NCBI GenBank assembly: GCA_024138025.1 | Contig: JAMXBD010000171.1 | Location: forward strand, 124,001-188,000 | DNA from: Combretum micranthum | Lineage: Eukaryota > Streptophyta > Magnoliopsida > Myrtales > Combretaceae | Length of the DNA: 64,000 bases | Reading direction: 5' to 3' | Shown here: positions 1-11,900 of the stretch, piece by piece | How positions within the stretch are numbered: the stretch's first letter is position 1 | Layout: the number at the start of each line of letters is the position of its first letter | Made by a program: the position numbers and the translations under genes | The notes under the pieces: model-generated | Databases searched by the model: none | What the model saw: only the letters and a program-made list of their open reading frames with translations | What the model was told of the DNA's origin: nothing

Positions 1-1707
1 TTAGGAAATAAAAATATAAAAAGAAAACAATTATTTATAATAACTCAAAATTCTTAATTTCTTTCAAACCACTTAAATAGAAAATTTTCAAAGTCCAATT
101 TTTCAAAACCATAAAACAAGTCATTTCACAAAAAAATAATTGTCGAGACAACACCAATAGATCATGTATAAAATATGAGTCTATTTATGTATCAAAAGGA
201 TTTTTCCAACCATATACATACCTATATATTTGTTTAAGAATTTTTGGATAAAGAAAAGTTTGAAAAATCATATTTTAGGGGCTGGAGATTTCATAATTAT
301 TCTATACCATGATGTTTTGGAACCTAAATGGCTTTTTATGACAAAAATAACTTTAGAAATGGATAGATCTTTTCGAGAAATGATACATAATATGCAAAAT
401 TTCGAGTTAGAATGAGCAAGTTATGGTCATTTTAAGTTGGAATTTCCTTCTATTAGAATTTTAACCCAAATACTAGAATAGAATTAGAAAGTTCAAGTAG
501 AACTTCCACGAAATACTCATTATGGGTATTTCTTTTGTTTATGTAATGAAGCTTGGGAGGATCCATATGTAGAGAACTATTACGAGTAAAGAATTTTAGC
601 AAGGAGCCGAGTGAGTTTATCTCATACTTTTACGTACTTGTTTGTGCTTATAGTTAGAGGCACTAGAAGTAGGAAAAAGGTGAAAACGGAATGTGCATGA
701 TAATATTGGTTGAAAGTATATGAAGCATATCGAGATATGAATTGTTGTTAATTAAATTATGTTTTACTATCATAATGGAGTGTCTGCAAATTCTATGATC
801 GCCCTCAAATTACCATAATCTATATTATGAATTATGTTAATTGATTCATGCATAGCACGTAGTGAGTCACATTGCATTAGCTACTATACTCGATGGGATA
901 AGGGTATAATAGTGGGGCTCGCAAGAACCCGCAAGTCTGCAAGGATAGCTGAATAGGAGCCTAAAAGAACTATTTCAGGATGGACGAATAGGAACTCGAG
1001 AGAACTACTTTAAGATGGAGCAAGTTGGAGCTCGAAATAAACTACATCATCGAATTCCAAAGATGGGTTTTAAAGAGTCCAAAACACCTAACCCCGAATT
1101 GAGGGGTAAATCCATTCAAACATATGATTTTCGGTAGATCATATGTATTGCTTGCTCACTTGGTTGATGCATTTCATATGCTTGTTTAATAACTTATTTG
1201 AATTTATTGATACGAGTACGTTAATCCAGGAATATTCTCACTGAGCCAGTTAAGCTTACACCCCAATAGACTTTTGTTGACACAGAACCAATGTCTTTTT
1301 TACCAAGTACTCCATATATCCAGATGGAATTATGTTTTGGGAAGCTTTTACGAGAAATCCTTTTGAAGATGTTAGAATAGATTTCCTTTAAAATCTTTTG
1401 GTTCTAGTGTTGTTTCTTTATGTGAAAGACTAAGTTGATATTTTGTTCTTTGGAAATTTATCAAGGGAATGCCCCTAAGATGATGTAAGGACCATATTCC
1501 TATAATGTTGAAGTTAGATATTTATCTAGATTTCTTGTATGTTATATTTGCTATCTCGAACTACAATCCCACTGGAGTCTCCTATTGTTGTGATAGATGC
1601 CTTACATATAGTGTTAAAGCTTTCGCATGACTTCGGAAAGTCATTTTTAAGTTTTAATATCGTATGTGGTGGACTGCCATGTCTAGGATACCTTTTGGGG
1701 CGTAACA
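1..1707 (+). repeat. 3' portion of a long Tekay-type LTR (copy A1)
   Basis: This stretch aligns by eye with the reverse complement of 34607-36290 (copy F). Shared landmarks include the segment around 120-180 (three-base-slipped match to 36100-36190), the block at 1230-1260 that ends in a call for TCACTGAGCCAGTTAAGC, and the terminal block ending GGGGCGTAACA at 1707. Its 5' part lies outside the window. The next base begins in-frame Tat-type pol, so A1 inserted into that element. Short ORFs inside are not genes. I infer LTR identity from the family comparison; the lineage comes from copy E, which flanks a Tekay pol. Confidence 0.75.
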
Positions 1708-1984
1708 GGTATCCCCTAAACTAGGGAAACCCCTGATGTTGTATCTTACTGTCCTCTTAAAATTAATGGGTTATATGCTAGGACAAAGAGGTAAAGATGG
1801 GAAAGAACATGCCATATATTACCTCAGTAAGAAATTTTCCTCAAGAGAACAGAGATATTCTAAATTTGAAAAAACTTGTTGTGCCCTATTCTAGATTGTG
1901 CACAGACTTCGTTGATATACTCTGTACTACTCAATAGAGTTATCGACCAAGCACGACCTGCTGAGATACTTGTAAAAAACTGCT

Positions 1985-2570
1985 ATGATTGGGAGGATCT
2001 CTAAACAGAAAATGTTATTATCAAACTACGACATCATATATGTCACACAAAAAGCAGTAAAAGGGCAAGTAATTGCTGGTCAATTAGCTGAGTTGTTAGT
2101 AGAGGAGATAACACTTGAAAGCACAATACAATTTGCCAATGAGCAAGTGTTGGCTACTCAAGGCGAAACAAAAATTGATAGTTTGACAAGTTATAAGATG
2201 TATTTTGATGGAGCCGTAAATGTTTATGGTTGTGGGATTGGGGTAGTATTATTTCCCCTGAAGAAAAACACTTCCCTGTGGCTGCTAAGCTGATGTTCCC
2301 TTACACCAATAATATCGCTAAATATGAGGCTTGTATCTTTGGCCTAAAAATAGCACTGGAATTGGAAATCGAATAGTTAGAAGTATATGGAGATTCATCC
2401 CTCATTGTCCTACAAACTATAGTCAAGTACCAAACGAAAGATCCTAAGCTAATGCCATATCACTAGCACATGAAAGAGCTAATAAAAGAATTCAAAAGCA
2501 TTTCTTTTCAATATGTGCCAAGGATTCAAAATCAATTTGTAGATGCATTATAATACTGGCTTCCATGATT
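1985..2570 (+). pseudogene. Second (archaeal-type) RNase H domain of the Tat/Ogre-like element
   Basis: The open part 1985-2293 starts with a linker typical of this lineage (GRISKQKMLLSNYDI, then QKAVKGQVIAGQLAELL) and runs into MYFDGAVNVYGCGIGVVL, the first strand of an RNase H fold with its catalytic Asp. After a frameshift near 2290 it goes on as FPYTNNIAKYEACIFGLKIA with the conserved acidic residue in the YEA segment, and later GDSSLIVLQT, which supplies the next catalytic Asp. A stop interrupts at about 2374 and others follow. In a live element the domain would help degrade the RNA strand during reverse transcription. This copy cannot make it. Confidence 0.75.
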
Positions 2571-2849
2571 AGAGTCGCTAACGGGATAGAGATACAATTC
2601 CTAAAGATTGAAATTGAAAGGCGGCTAGCATTTTGCCTCCAAGTTAAGTCAACTTAAAGCCAATCCCCATGGTACCACGATATTATGAACTTCCTCCAAG
2701 ATAGGTAATTCCCAAATAAGGCAACTAAGAATAATAGAAAAACTCTAAGGAGACTGGCCAGCCACTTTATCCCTAGTAGGAACACTTTATATTGCAAATC
2801 ATTTGACACCACTCTTCTTAGTTGTCTGCATGAAGAAGAAGCAGAGAAA

Positions 2850-3820
2850 CTCATGTAAGAAGTTCATGAAGGAGTTTGTGGCCTATACATGAATGGTCAT
2901 ACTTTGGCCCAAAAAATAATGAGAATGGGGTATTACTGGCTAACAATGGAATTAAACTGTATCAAGTATGTTAGACATTGCCATTCATGCCAAATTTATG
3001 CAAATCGAAAGAACGTGCCTTCTCATGAATCGTATACCCTGTCATCTCCTTAGCCATTTTTCATGTGGGACATTGACGTAATTGGGCTTATTACCTCAAA
3101 AGCTTCTAATAGGCACATATTTATCTTGGTAGCTATTGATTATTTCACCAAGTGGATAGAAGCTACCTCCCATGCAAGTGTCACCAAACATGTGGTTGTC
3201 AAAATCCTCAAAAGAGACATTATATCCTGATACGGAGTACCTAAGGTTATAATCACTGACAATGGAATCAACTTGAATAATAAGCTGATTGATGAGATTT
3301 GTGAACGATTCAAGATACTCCACAAGAATTCTACCCTATATCACATACAAATGAATGGGGCAATGGAAGTTGCTAACGAACATCAAGAAAATTATTGAAA
3401 AGATGGCAGTGAATTATAAAGATTGGCATGAGATGCTTCCATTTGCATTAACGACATATCAAACTACAATCCGAGTTTCAACCGGGGCAACCTAATACTC
3501 CCTTGTCTATGAAAGTAAAGCAATCCTTCCAGTGGAAATAGATATACCGTCCCTTAGAGTGCTTTCTGAACTCAATCGGATGAAGCAGAATGGGTCAAAG
3601 AAGAGTAGAACAACTTAATATATTGGATGAACAAAGGCTACGGGCAATCTTCTATGGTTAATGTTATCAAAGCAGAATTACCCATTCATTCAACAAAAGA
3701 CTGTGACCTAGAAACTTCCAAGCTGGAGATCTAGTTTCAAAAAGTATTGCCAAATGCTTAGGATCCTAGAGGAAAGTTTACCCGAAATATGAAGGACCAT
3801 ATATAGTCTAAAAAGCCTTA
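2850..3820 (+). pseudogene. Integrase of the Tat/Ogre-like element, broken
   Basis: The zinc-binding start reads VCGLYMNGHTLAQKIMRMG followed by YYWLTMELNC and CHSCQ, so the last His-Cys-Cys of the HHCC finger are visible while one expected His reads Tyr. The catalytic core follows: WDIDVIG holds the first Asp (about 3070), VIITDNG the second (about 3250), and MNGAMEVANEH the Glu (about 3355). Stops fall within the core and a frameshift follows near 3390. The family joins retroelement cDNA to host DNA. From about 3500 to 3900 remains of the C-terminal segment can be followed only in pieces. Confidence 0.75.
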
Positions 3821-3929
3821 ACAGGGGGTGCTTAGCTAAAATGGATAGGCCGACTCTAAGAGACCTTATAAACGCAGATGCTATAAAGCTATATTATCCT
3901 TGAATGAAATTCAATGATGTTTTGATGGT

Positions 3930-5056
3930 CTCTCTCCTTGATGTTACATTTTTATCTATTGTGAATAAAAATGATATCATGAAAGGACTAATGGCAATAG
4001 GCCATCTCGCCTCACTCCTTCTTTCCTTCAGTACGTAAACTTACTCCTCACATTCAAAAATTCTCATAAAAGCTCACTCTCATGCACTTTTTGCATGACT
4101 CTATTTTGCTTAAGCTTCTTTTCTTAGAAAGGGACTTTTAATATTGAATGGACTAACCTTTTGTTGCTAGTTATGAAAAGAGATACTCCTCCAACGAGAT
4201 CACATGCAAAGTGACAATTTTAATTTGATTGAATTTATGCATCAATTATTTAATGCAAGACTTCTCAAGACATTTTGAATCCATATAAAGGGTCCTTAAA
4301 CGATTCAAGTATGAGTTGTAGTGAATCCTAACAAAGGCTCTTAATAGAAGGAGTGGATGAAAATTATTCAAGTGCAATTAAAGAGTCTAAGAGGTGCCAA
4401 ACCTGTGACACCTTTGATAGAAGAAAATGTGAAGGTCATTTTCGATATATTGAATTACCAATTCCAAGGCATCATCCAGCCTATGAAAGTGAATTAAAAT
4501 GATTGTTAAGCATGTTATGTTTGAAATGCTTGAAATTGAAAGTTAGTAAGCTTCTTGTAAAGAACTCCATTGTCAAGTGAACAACCTTTAGCTTCATGTT
4601 GTAAAGATGCAGCTCAAGTTAGTATTAAAGATCCTAGGGCACACTGTTGGTACCCAATTGAATTAAGATTTGACCTCCAAGTGATTAATACTAAAATTAA
4701 CAGAACAAATTGGAATGTGTACAATCTCCCCAATTCAACTAAGTACCCTAAACTTCACCTCAATACATAAAGTTGACCTCCCTTTTACCCTTTGTCCCCC
4801 GTAAGATCTGATAGCATAATAACTTAGTGGAATCTAGTGAACATGTTTTCCCAGTGAGTAAAATTTTTCAAAGCCTACCAATACAATCTTCCCTAGTGGA
4901 ATCATAACAAATGACAAATTTCAATAATGAAGTCCAATAACTTGCCTATATAAAGTATCCAACAATTCTTTTTCTCAAAATGTTTCGAAAACTAAAGCTG
5001 TTTCAATCAAATGACTCTTTTTTAGTCCCAACCAAATTTTTTTCATTGCTTTAAGG
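3930..5056 (+). other. Non-coding 3' region of the Tat/Ogre-like element
   Basis: No domain is recognisable here. It lies between the integrase remains and the minisatellite, where Tat/Ogre elements usually carry a long non-coding 3' stretch. Short ORFs (for example 4570-4770) show no family features. Confidence 0.4.
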
Positions 5057-5455
5057 TGTAAAATTTCTATCCCTACTTGACAGTGTGCGAAGTTTCCTTA
5101 TCCTTTTGGGGTGCAAAATTTTCTTTCCCTTTAGGGCACAAAATTTTTATCCCTACTTAGCAGAACGCAAAGTTTCCTTTTTATTTAGGATGCAAAATTT
5201 TTATCCCTGCTTGACATGGTGTAAAAGTTTCATTTCCTTTTACAATGTAAAATTTCCTTTCCCTTCGAGGCACAAAATTTTTATCCCTACTTGATAAGGC
5301 ACAAAGTTTCTTTATCCCTTCGGGGCGCATGGCTTCTTTTTTACCCCTTCAAGGTGCATGGCTTCTTTTTTATCCCTTCGAGGCGTATGACTTCTTTTTC
5401 ATCCCTTTGAGGTACAAAAATTTATTTATCCCTACTCAGCAAGGCACAAGCTTTC
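5057..5455 (+). repeat. Degenerate minisatellite in the retroelement 3' region
   Basis: The motif CAAAATTTTTATCCCTACT recurs (around 5146, 5200, 5274 and 5420), alternating with GCAAAGTTTCCTTATCC-like segments. Between about 5324 and 5405 a shorter unit of about 31 bases, GCATGGCTTCTTTTTTATCC plus a CTTCGAGG-like tail, repeats three times. Ogre/Tat elements are known to carry such tandem repeats upstream of the 3' LTR. The ORF at 5085-5294 is just translation of the repeat. Confidence 0.75.
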
Positions 5456-5570
5456 AAAATCCTTAGATCATAGGGCGAAGTTTTGTAGTTAGGACCGTCA
5501 AGTTTAGTTTTTGGCAAAAAATGGTATCTCTTTTTGTCTTTATGATGAAGTTTTGCTCAAACTCCCTCAT

Positions 5571-5583
5571 AAAGAGGGGCAGC
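5571..5583 (+). other. Polypurine tract of the Tat/Ogre-like element
   Basis: AAAGAGGGGCAGC lies directly before TGTTAACACC. A purine run ending just before TG is the plus-strand primer that marks the 5' edge of the 3' LTR in this lineage. Confidence 0.7.
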
Positions 5584-6620
5584 TGTTAACACCTTATTTT
5601 TGCCCCTTTTAAAAAGAAAATATAAAAATATGAAAGGATAAAAAATAGAAAAATATTAGTTAAGTTAAAACTAAACAAAAAGGATATAAAATAGAAAAGT
5701 TATAAAACCCCAACTTTTTAGCAAATAGGTTTTTTAAAATTAAAATAATTAAAATTTACAAAGAATAAAACTATAAAGAAAATTTGGTTTTAGGCTTATT
5801 ATAAGTTTAATATTGGTCTTATGTTTCTTTGGACTTAATTTATGAATTCAGGTTAGATCTAGACCTATCTTCATTTCGACCCATTTTAATTTAGGAGCAT
5901 ATTGGGCCAGTTTTGGATCTTTCAAATGCATTTTAAGTTGATAGAGAAACCAAAAGCCAATCAAATCAGTTGGTTGGGACTTGCACATGTAAGAGAAGAG
6001 GTTAGAGTTTGATTCCACACGAGCACGCATATAGAGGATTTATTTTGGCATGTACATGTGCCATACGTGCATCATCTTCCCATTCACCACGTCCACCATT
6101 AACAAAGAGCATGAGTTCGTATTCATCAAATCATCTCATTTTTCTTTGTTGCCTTTTCAATTTCTGGTCATTATGATACTAACAATACAAATTATTCTTA
6201 AATTTAAGGTGTGTAAAAATGGATTTAAAATCAAAAGGCAAAATCAAATTTTGTAACCCCTAACCTTTGAGATCCTATAACTGAAAGTTTAATGGAGATT
6301 AATTTTCTCTTTTCAATTTAATTTGGTTTGGGGGAGGTTACGGAATCAATCTCTAGAACTTGATCCCTCTCTGGCCTCATCTCCATCCTCTTTCATTTGA
6401 ACCCCTGCCTCTTTCTCTTTAGCTCTCACTCTCTCTCTCAATGCCTCTATATCCACTACACATTAGCGGAAACAACCGCTAGTCGACAACCCAAATCCCC
6501 TCCACTTCACAGTAACCAAAAACCCCATCACCACCTGTATGGAGGGGTTACTATAGTTGGTCAATCACCTGCAATAGGCGTGGTGGTAAACCTGAGAGAA
6601 GTCCTAAATTGATGACATAT
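5584..6620 (+). repeat. Start of the 3' LTR of the Tat/Ogre-like element
   Basis: It begins TGTTAACACCTTATTTTTGC right after the polypurine tract, a start resembling Tat-lineage LTRs. A CT/CA-rich leader-like stretch lies at 6370-6540. I could not find the right edge. The CCA-rich sequence at 7370-7700 resembles 6477-6540 and may be the rest of this LTR, split by an insertion. No second copy is in the window, so the boundaries cannot be confirmed. Confidence 0.5.
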
Positions 6621-7340
6621 GTAGAATATCACAAAGAGAGGTGTGGGATGAGGAATAGCCAAACCCGATTTCTCGAGTGCACGAGTGTGAAAGAAAATTA
6701 AATCAAATAGATTCGATTGTTATTGACTCGTTCTTCGTAAAATAGGTGTTTTGATCTTTCTGGAGTTATTTCAGTAGAATTTTTACGTTATTCTTGATAT
6801 TAGCAATGCACAGCATGCTTTCAAATGAGAGAAGAAGCATCTTATTTATAGATATTGGAGGCTAGCAGTAGCTGTTGGATGAATCCGGATGGATGGTTGA
6901 GATGAAGCATTGCTTGCAACCATTGGATCTCTTTCATGAATCCAACGGCTAAAATCCATCCCTTCTTTTATATATGTGGGCATGGGCTTTGGATATGGGC
7001 TTGAAATAGAATGAGGGCTTTTGTAATAAAAATGAAGCCCATTTTCTTATTCAAATAGTCCATCTTTAATATAAAATAGAAATATGCTCATTTTAATCCA
7101 ATAAGCCCTATTTTAGCCAAATAAAGCCTAAATTAATCCATGAAGATAGTTTTGGAGTCCACTTTTTATGCACGAGAAATTCGAATAAGGTCGAGAGCGG
7201 AACAAATCGGTCCAATAATCCCTTTTCGAGCCTACTAAGCTAAATATCCCTACAACATCCCTTATTGGACTCAATCTTCTGAGCCCTGTCACCAGCCCAA
7301 AAGATCGGCCCATGTCATTAAATTGGGCCAAAAACCCAAT
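6621..7340 (-). repeat. Probable reverse-strand LTR fragment with TATA box
   Basis: Read on the minus strand, this stretch has TATAAATA (complement of 6843-6850) followed by a CT-rich leader, and upstream AGCCCATATCC / AGCCCATGCCC-type repeats, the layout of a retrotransposon promoter. No coding domain is present. Its boundaries and family are unknown. Confidence 0.3.
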
Positions 7341-7897
7341 TACTGAAATGACCCTCTATACTACCTAACAGACCAAAGAACTACCATTCGTAAACCCCAT
7401 GAACTAACCACTGCTGCAATAAGAACCCATAGCCACCCCTATCAAAAGACACCAAAATAGATCCAAATCTATGACGACTGAGGAAACCACTACCGCTACC
7501 TAAAACCACCCTACCAACAACCAAACCACGACTTACGACCACTACCCATAACCAAAACTAACCTCTATGTCCACCACCACTTGCGAGACTTATCAAGTCG
7601 CCACCATCCCTACATCAAACCTGAGTACCCTCCATTACCTCACTCCATCATCAACAACCACTACCAATCCAACGCCAATTGAGAAGATCATATTCTACAC
7701 AACTTTTAATGTGCAATTGGTGATTAATCTGTCTTAATTTCTATGAAAATTGCTAGAAATGGTACTTGGAATAGTTTAATTTAATGTTTCAGGTCTAAGT
7801 TGAATAAGGAAAGCCAAACTAGGAAGTTTGAATAGAAATTGTGAAATCTCAGGGGGTACACCGGCTTTTCTAGTGCTTAAGCCATTGGCATACAATC
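7341..7897. other. CCA-rich non-coding stretch
   Basis: Rich in ACCACC and ACCACTA motifs from 7380 to 7690, with stops in all frames. It may be the distal part of the LTR that starts at 5584. No gene is visible. Confidence 0.35.
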
Positions 7898-10800
7898 TGT
7901 TACGCCCCGAGGGTATCCTAGTAGTGGTAAATAAGAAACACTTGATTTCCATTACTAGTTCACCTTCCGAGAATGACATGTTTTCAATAAACAGGGTCTT
8001 TTAGTTGCTTGGATAAGATGAACAAATATAATAAGACATAAATTAGTAAATAACCATCACACTAATAAAATATTACAGACCATATGATTTTTATAAACTC
8101 CTGCAAACACATAGTTAATGGTTCTAATGCAAGATACTTGCAACTAAAAGATAAATAGAGATATATATTCTTATCCTATACTAGTCTTTAAGCTTTCGGC
8201 TCCTAATTTCTCACAGGGACCATGCTCCTGGTAGCAATGAGCCAAGGTCGCAGAGTGAACTTGAAAGGACTGTTGGAGTGTGAGCTAAACCACGAGCTCA
8301 GTGAATAACTAGAACTTACCACATAATACATACAAGTTATTTAATAATCATATGAAATGTAACAATCAAACATATGTACAATACAAGCTTGGATAACCCG
8401 GAATCTAAATAGGATGAAGATTTACGCCCTCTCATCGGGGTTAAAGGATCACAATCTATGGTCCACCTACCCAGGAGAAACTAAGCTTTCAGGAAACAGT
8501 AATGTTCAATTTAGTTATCTTTTTGAACTTATTGTGTTTTGTTATTTATTTCCTATTTTATCTTTAGAAACTCCACTAAGTGTTAGTTATTTCCATGCAA
8601 TACCATAAGCGGCGTCCTTAATTTACCATTTAGTTCCTATGGTATTAACAGAACAAAGGTAATCTTGCGATTAACTAATAGCTCTCTTGCCTGGATAATC
8701 CAAGCATTACCAAAGATCCGAAAAACTAACACGTAGTAGGCTACCACTTACTCAAATGTTGTTTTACGCAATATATGCAATGCATGTAAAATTTCATTTA
8801 TGGTACCAATAGTTTTTAATCATTTTGAAGGTGATCACGCATTACAAACATTCAATCATGTTATAAAAGCAATATAGTCATATACAACTCTGTTATCACT
8901 TTTAATAGAGTGACTTGGCAATCAATACAATACACAATTTCCACAAACCAAATAGTATACCCAATTTTTATTATCTTTTATTTAAGGTTCGCTAGCTTTA
9001 CAAGCACAACCAGTGTAATAAAACTGAGTTACTCACTTGCTTATGTTGTTCAGTCGTATTAATCGTCAGGAAAGTCCTCACCAATACCCAAGTTACCTAT
9101 TGAGATGATTAATATAATTATTAATGATACAAAACTATATAACCCAACTCCTATGAATGTCTAGTGTCCTAATGTGTTGCTGGGTTTTTTGTTTTATTAT
9201 TAAACAAATTCTTTGAAGATTTTACGATACTTAAGTACTAATTCATCTTTATCTCAAGTTACTTGATTTGATTTTGGTTTGATATTTAAATCTACTAATC
9301 GGGTATTTAGGACTTTTGACAATTTGGTTAATTTATTTTCATTGTTTAAAACAATCAATTTCCTTTTTATTTACTTAATAAATTTTTCTCGTAAAATATA
9401 GATGTCTCTATATACACAAATTTAGACTATTTAAATTTCCATTGTTATCCAATTATTTACAATTATTTATTTAAATATATATTTAGTATTTACTAAACTC
9501 GTAATTTTTTCTTGTAAACGAATTAAATACAATCTTAATGACATTAAATTTATTAATATAAAGATTTGCTAACTTAATTATAATTATTTTAAAATTTTTC
9601 TTATTTGCCGCAATTAATAAAAACAATAATAATAATAATAATAATTCCAAAAAAGACAATAAAAATAAAATAAAGTAAAACAAACGCTTTTCACCATAAC
9701 AATACTTGTAATATTTGTCTTATAATTTAATCAATACTAATTTATAAATTCTTACCACTAAAGTTAAAAATTAATAATAATATTACTAAAATAGCTTTAA
9801 GCTTAAATTTTGAGTTTTTATTTTAGAGATTGCATATAAGATTATTTAAGAAATGATAATTTCAAAAACATTATCAATTTAAGAATTTTCTTAATAATAT
9901 TAGAAATATTAATAATTATAGTTGTAAAACTTAATGAACTTGGATTAATTAACAATGATGATTTATATTACTAATAATCTTTTCTTGTTAATGTTAATAG
10001 ACTCATTATATATATATTTAAATATTATAAATACCAAAAAAAATATTTCATTTTTAAACTCAATTTTTCAAAAATTTTGATATTATATTACTAAATGGCA
10101 ATATTATTTATAATTTATACAGAAAAATAAATAAAGAAATAATAATAATCCTAAAATTACTTATAACATTAACTATTATATAATTTGATTTAATTAACCT
10201 CGCTTTTTTTTTTAAATTTGCCGAGGGGCACACGGGTGGAACACGCCTCGTGTTTCTCCTCGTGCTCATTAAGGAAGAATTGTTCATCGTCTTCCCCGAT
10301 GAGCTCGGTCGATTCCGACCGATTTTCGACGTTTTAAGATCGGTTTTTCAGCTCTTCTAAGCTCTTAAGACACTAAACTATCTAAATATCACATTAGAAC
10401 ATTAAAACAACAACATGTTCCATGATTTTCGGATCACTAAAGTAGAATTAGGGTTTTCGGAAATCACCTTCGTTGAGCCACTCCGATGAAATCTGAAGCT
10501 CCTTGTTGTGTTGGTTATGTTCCTAAGATATTCAGAAGTCAGTTTCAATCCTTGGTTTTGAAAGAAAACATGTCGAATTACATCAACTCACCTTAAGCTC
10601 GTTTTAAGTGTTTTTTCGTGATATTTTTCCTCCGATTCGTACTGGGATTGTATGTGCGGTTTAATCTCTATCTCCAAGCTTTTTTAGCTATTGTTCACTA
10701 GTACATTTGATCTAGAAAGTTAGAGAGAAAGTGGTGTTTGTTTGCATTCTCTTTAAGTGTCTTAATTATGTGTATATATAGAGAAAAAAAATGAGTATTT

Positions 10801-11283
10801 GATGCGTTTTTCTTCCATAATTGATCGAAATTGTCTCCACTTGCTACTATTTCATCATTTGTTCTCTTTGTCATTAATGGAGAGTTGATTTGGCACATTT
10901 GGATCGGCTTATGGGTTGATTTTTGTTGACTTAGAAAGAATTATTTGAGAAATTTCGGTTCTCTCCATTCAAGAAGGTCAAGGCCCTCCAAATATGTATA
11001 TACATATCCTGCAAGTATTAATATATATATTATATTATTTAAATAATATTTAGCTAACTTTTCGGGGGAGTTTATTACATTAATTGGGTATAATTTAGCT
11101 AATATATGAGAGTTTTTACACAAAAATATTTTTAATGAATCCTACAAAATATTTAGTTTATCAAACAATATAAATTTAAGTTTTAATTTTACGTGATTGT
11201 TTGTTTTTGAAATTCTATCTCCCGCAATTTAGGTTTTATAAGCTTGTTGGGTCAATTTTTGTTTTAGGCTTCAAGGGCTTAAG
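7898..11283 (-). repeat. Reverse-oriented long LTR (copy B), probable solo LTR
   Basis: It starts TGTTACGCCCCGAGGGTATC, the reverse complement of the 3' end of copy A1 (GATACCTTTTGGGGCGTAACA). The block at 8380-8445, reading TTACGCCCTCTCATCGGGGT, matches the reverse complement of the block at 38640-38670 in copy E. The block 8995-9080 matches the reverse complement of the GTGAGTAACTC region of copy D. The far edge is set by GGGCTTAAGA at 11274-11283, which resembles the copy F end GGGCTTAGA. At about 3.39 kb the length fits the family. A TATA-like run lies near 10770-10780 on the minus strand. No target duplication is clear. Confidence 0.6.
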
Positions 11284-11900
11284 AAAACCCTAATTTTAAC
11301 AATGGTATAATTCAAATATTTGTTTGAAGTTTAGATCTTGAGTTATATACCAATTTATGTTTTTGTTGTGTATTTATAATTCTAACGGTTTATCTTAAAG
11401 TTGTCATTTCCCAACTATAAACATAATTGATCAATTACTTAATATCGCCACAGATATATAAGCTAAATTATTTATATATTTTAGGTTTGGATACCCACTA
11501 TGAAATCTTATCAGTAGGGTTTATTACTAACTAGGAATCTCGAATTTTAGGGTTTAAGTCCAAGTATAGGTTCATTACTACACATTGTTTTAGTCTCGAG
11601 TCTTTATTGAGTGCAAAAGTGGTCATTTAATTTCTATATTTATGTTTTCCCATTTAATCTATTTTGTATGACAAGGATTCGGGTTTGAAAATTGAAGTTT
11701 CCTTTAATCATACCTTGAATTATCAGTTCAAGATACGAAATCTCGTTTTTGGTATCAGCTAGGGTCAAAGAAGTTCTTTATTCAGTTCATAAATCCTAAC
11801 CTAGCCAAATTTAAGTTATGTATCTAATCTTAGGTTTTGTTGAATTCTAGGTTTACTAATTAGTTCATTCTTTCTATTCTAGAGTCGTGTATTATTGTGA
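11284..11900. other. AT-rich intergenic stretch, nothing recognised
   Basis: No ORF of note and no repeat from elsewhere in the window is visible. Confidence 0.4.

Larger units (their letters stand above)
1708..5583 (+). mobile_element. Decayed Ty3/gypsy element, Tat/Ogre-like lineage (5' part lost)
   Basis: Internal region of a Ty3 element on the plus strand, broken by many stops and frameshifts. It starts in the RT-linked RNase H (the PLMLYLTVL-like start at about 1713, then HAIYYLSKKFSSREQRYSKFEK at 1805-1870 read across), continues with a second, archaeal-type RNase H, then an integrase, then a non-coding 3' region with a minisatellite and a polypurine tract. The second RNase H between RT and integrase is the known hallmark of the Tat/Ogre lineage. 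The 5' half (LTR, gag, protease, RT) is missing because LTR copy A1 ends exactly where the coding homology begins. Confidence 0.8.

Noticed and set aside
5085..5294. 69-aa ORF with repeated Phe-Tyr-Pro motifs
   Set aside because: It is translation of the minisatellite in the retroelement.
9600..9660. AAT and other AT simple repeats as possible array
   Set aside because: Plain microsatellites without spacers; not a CRISPR array or other organised array.
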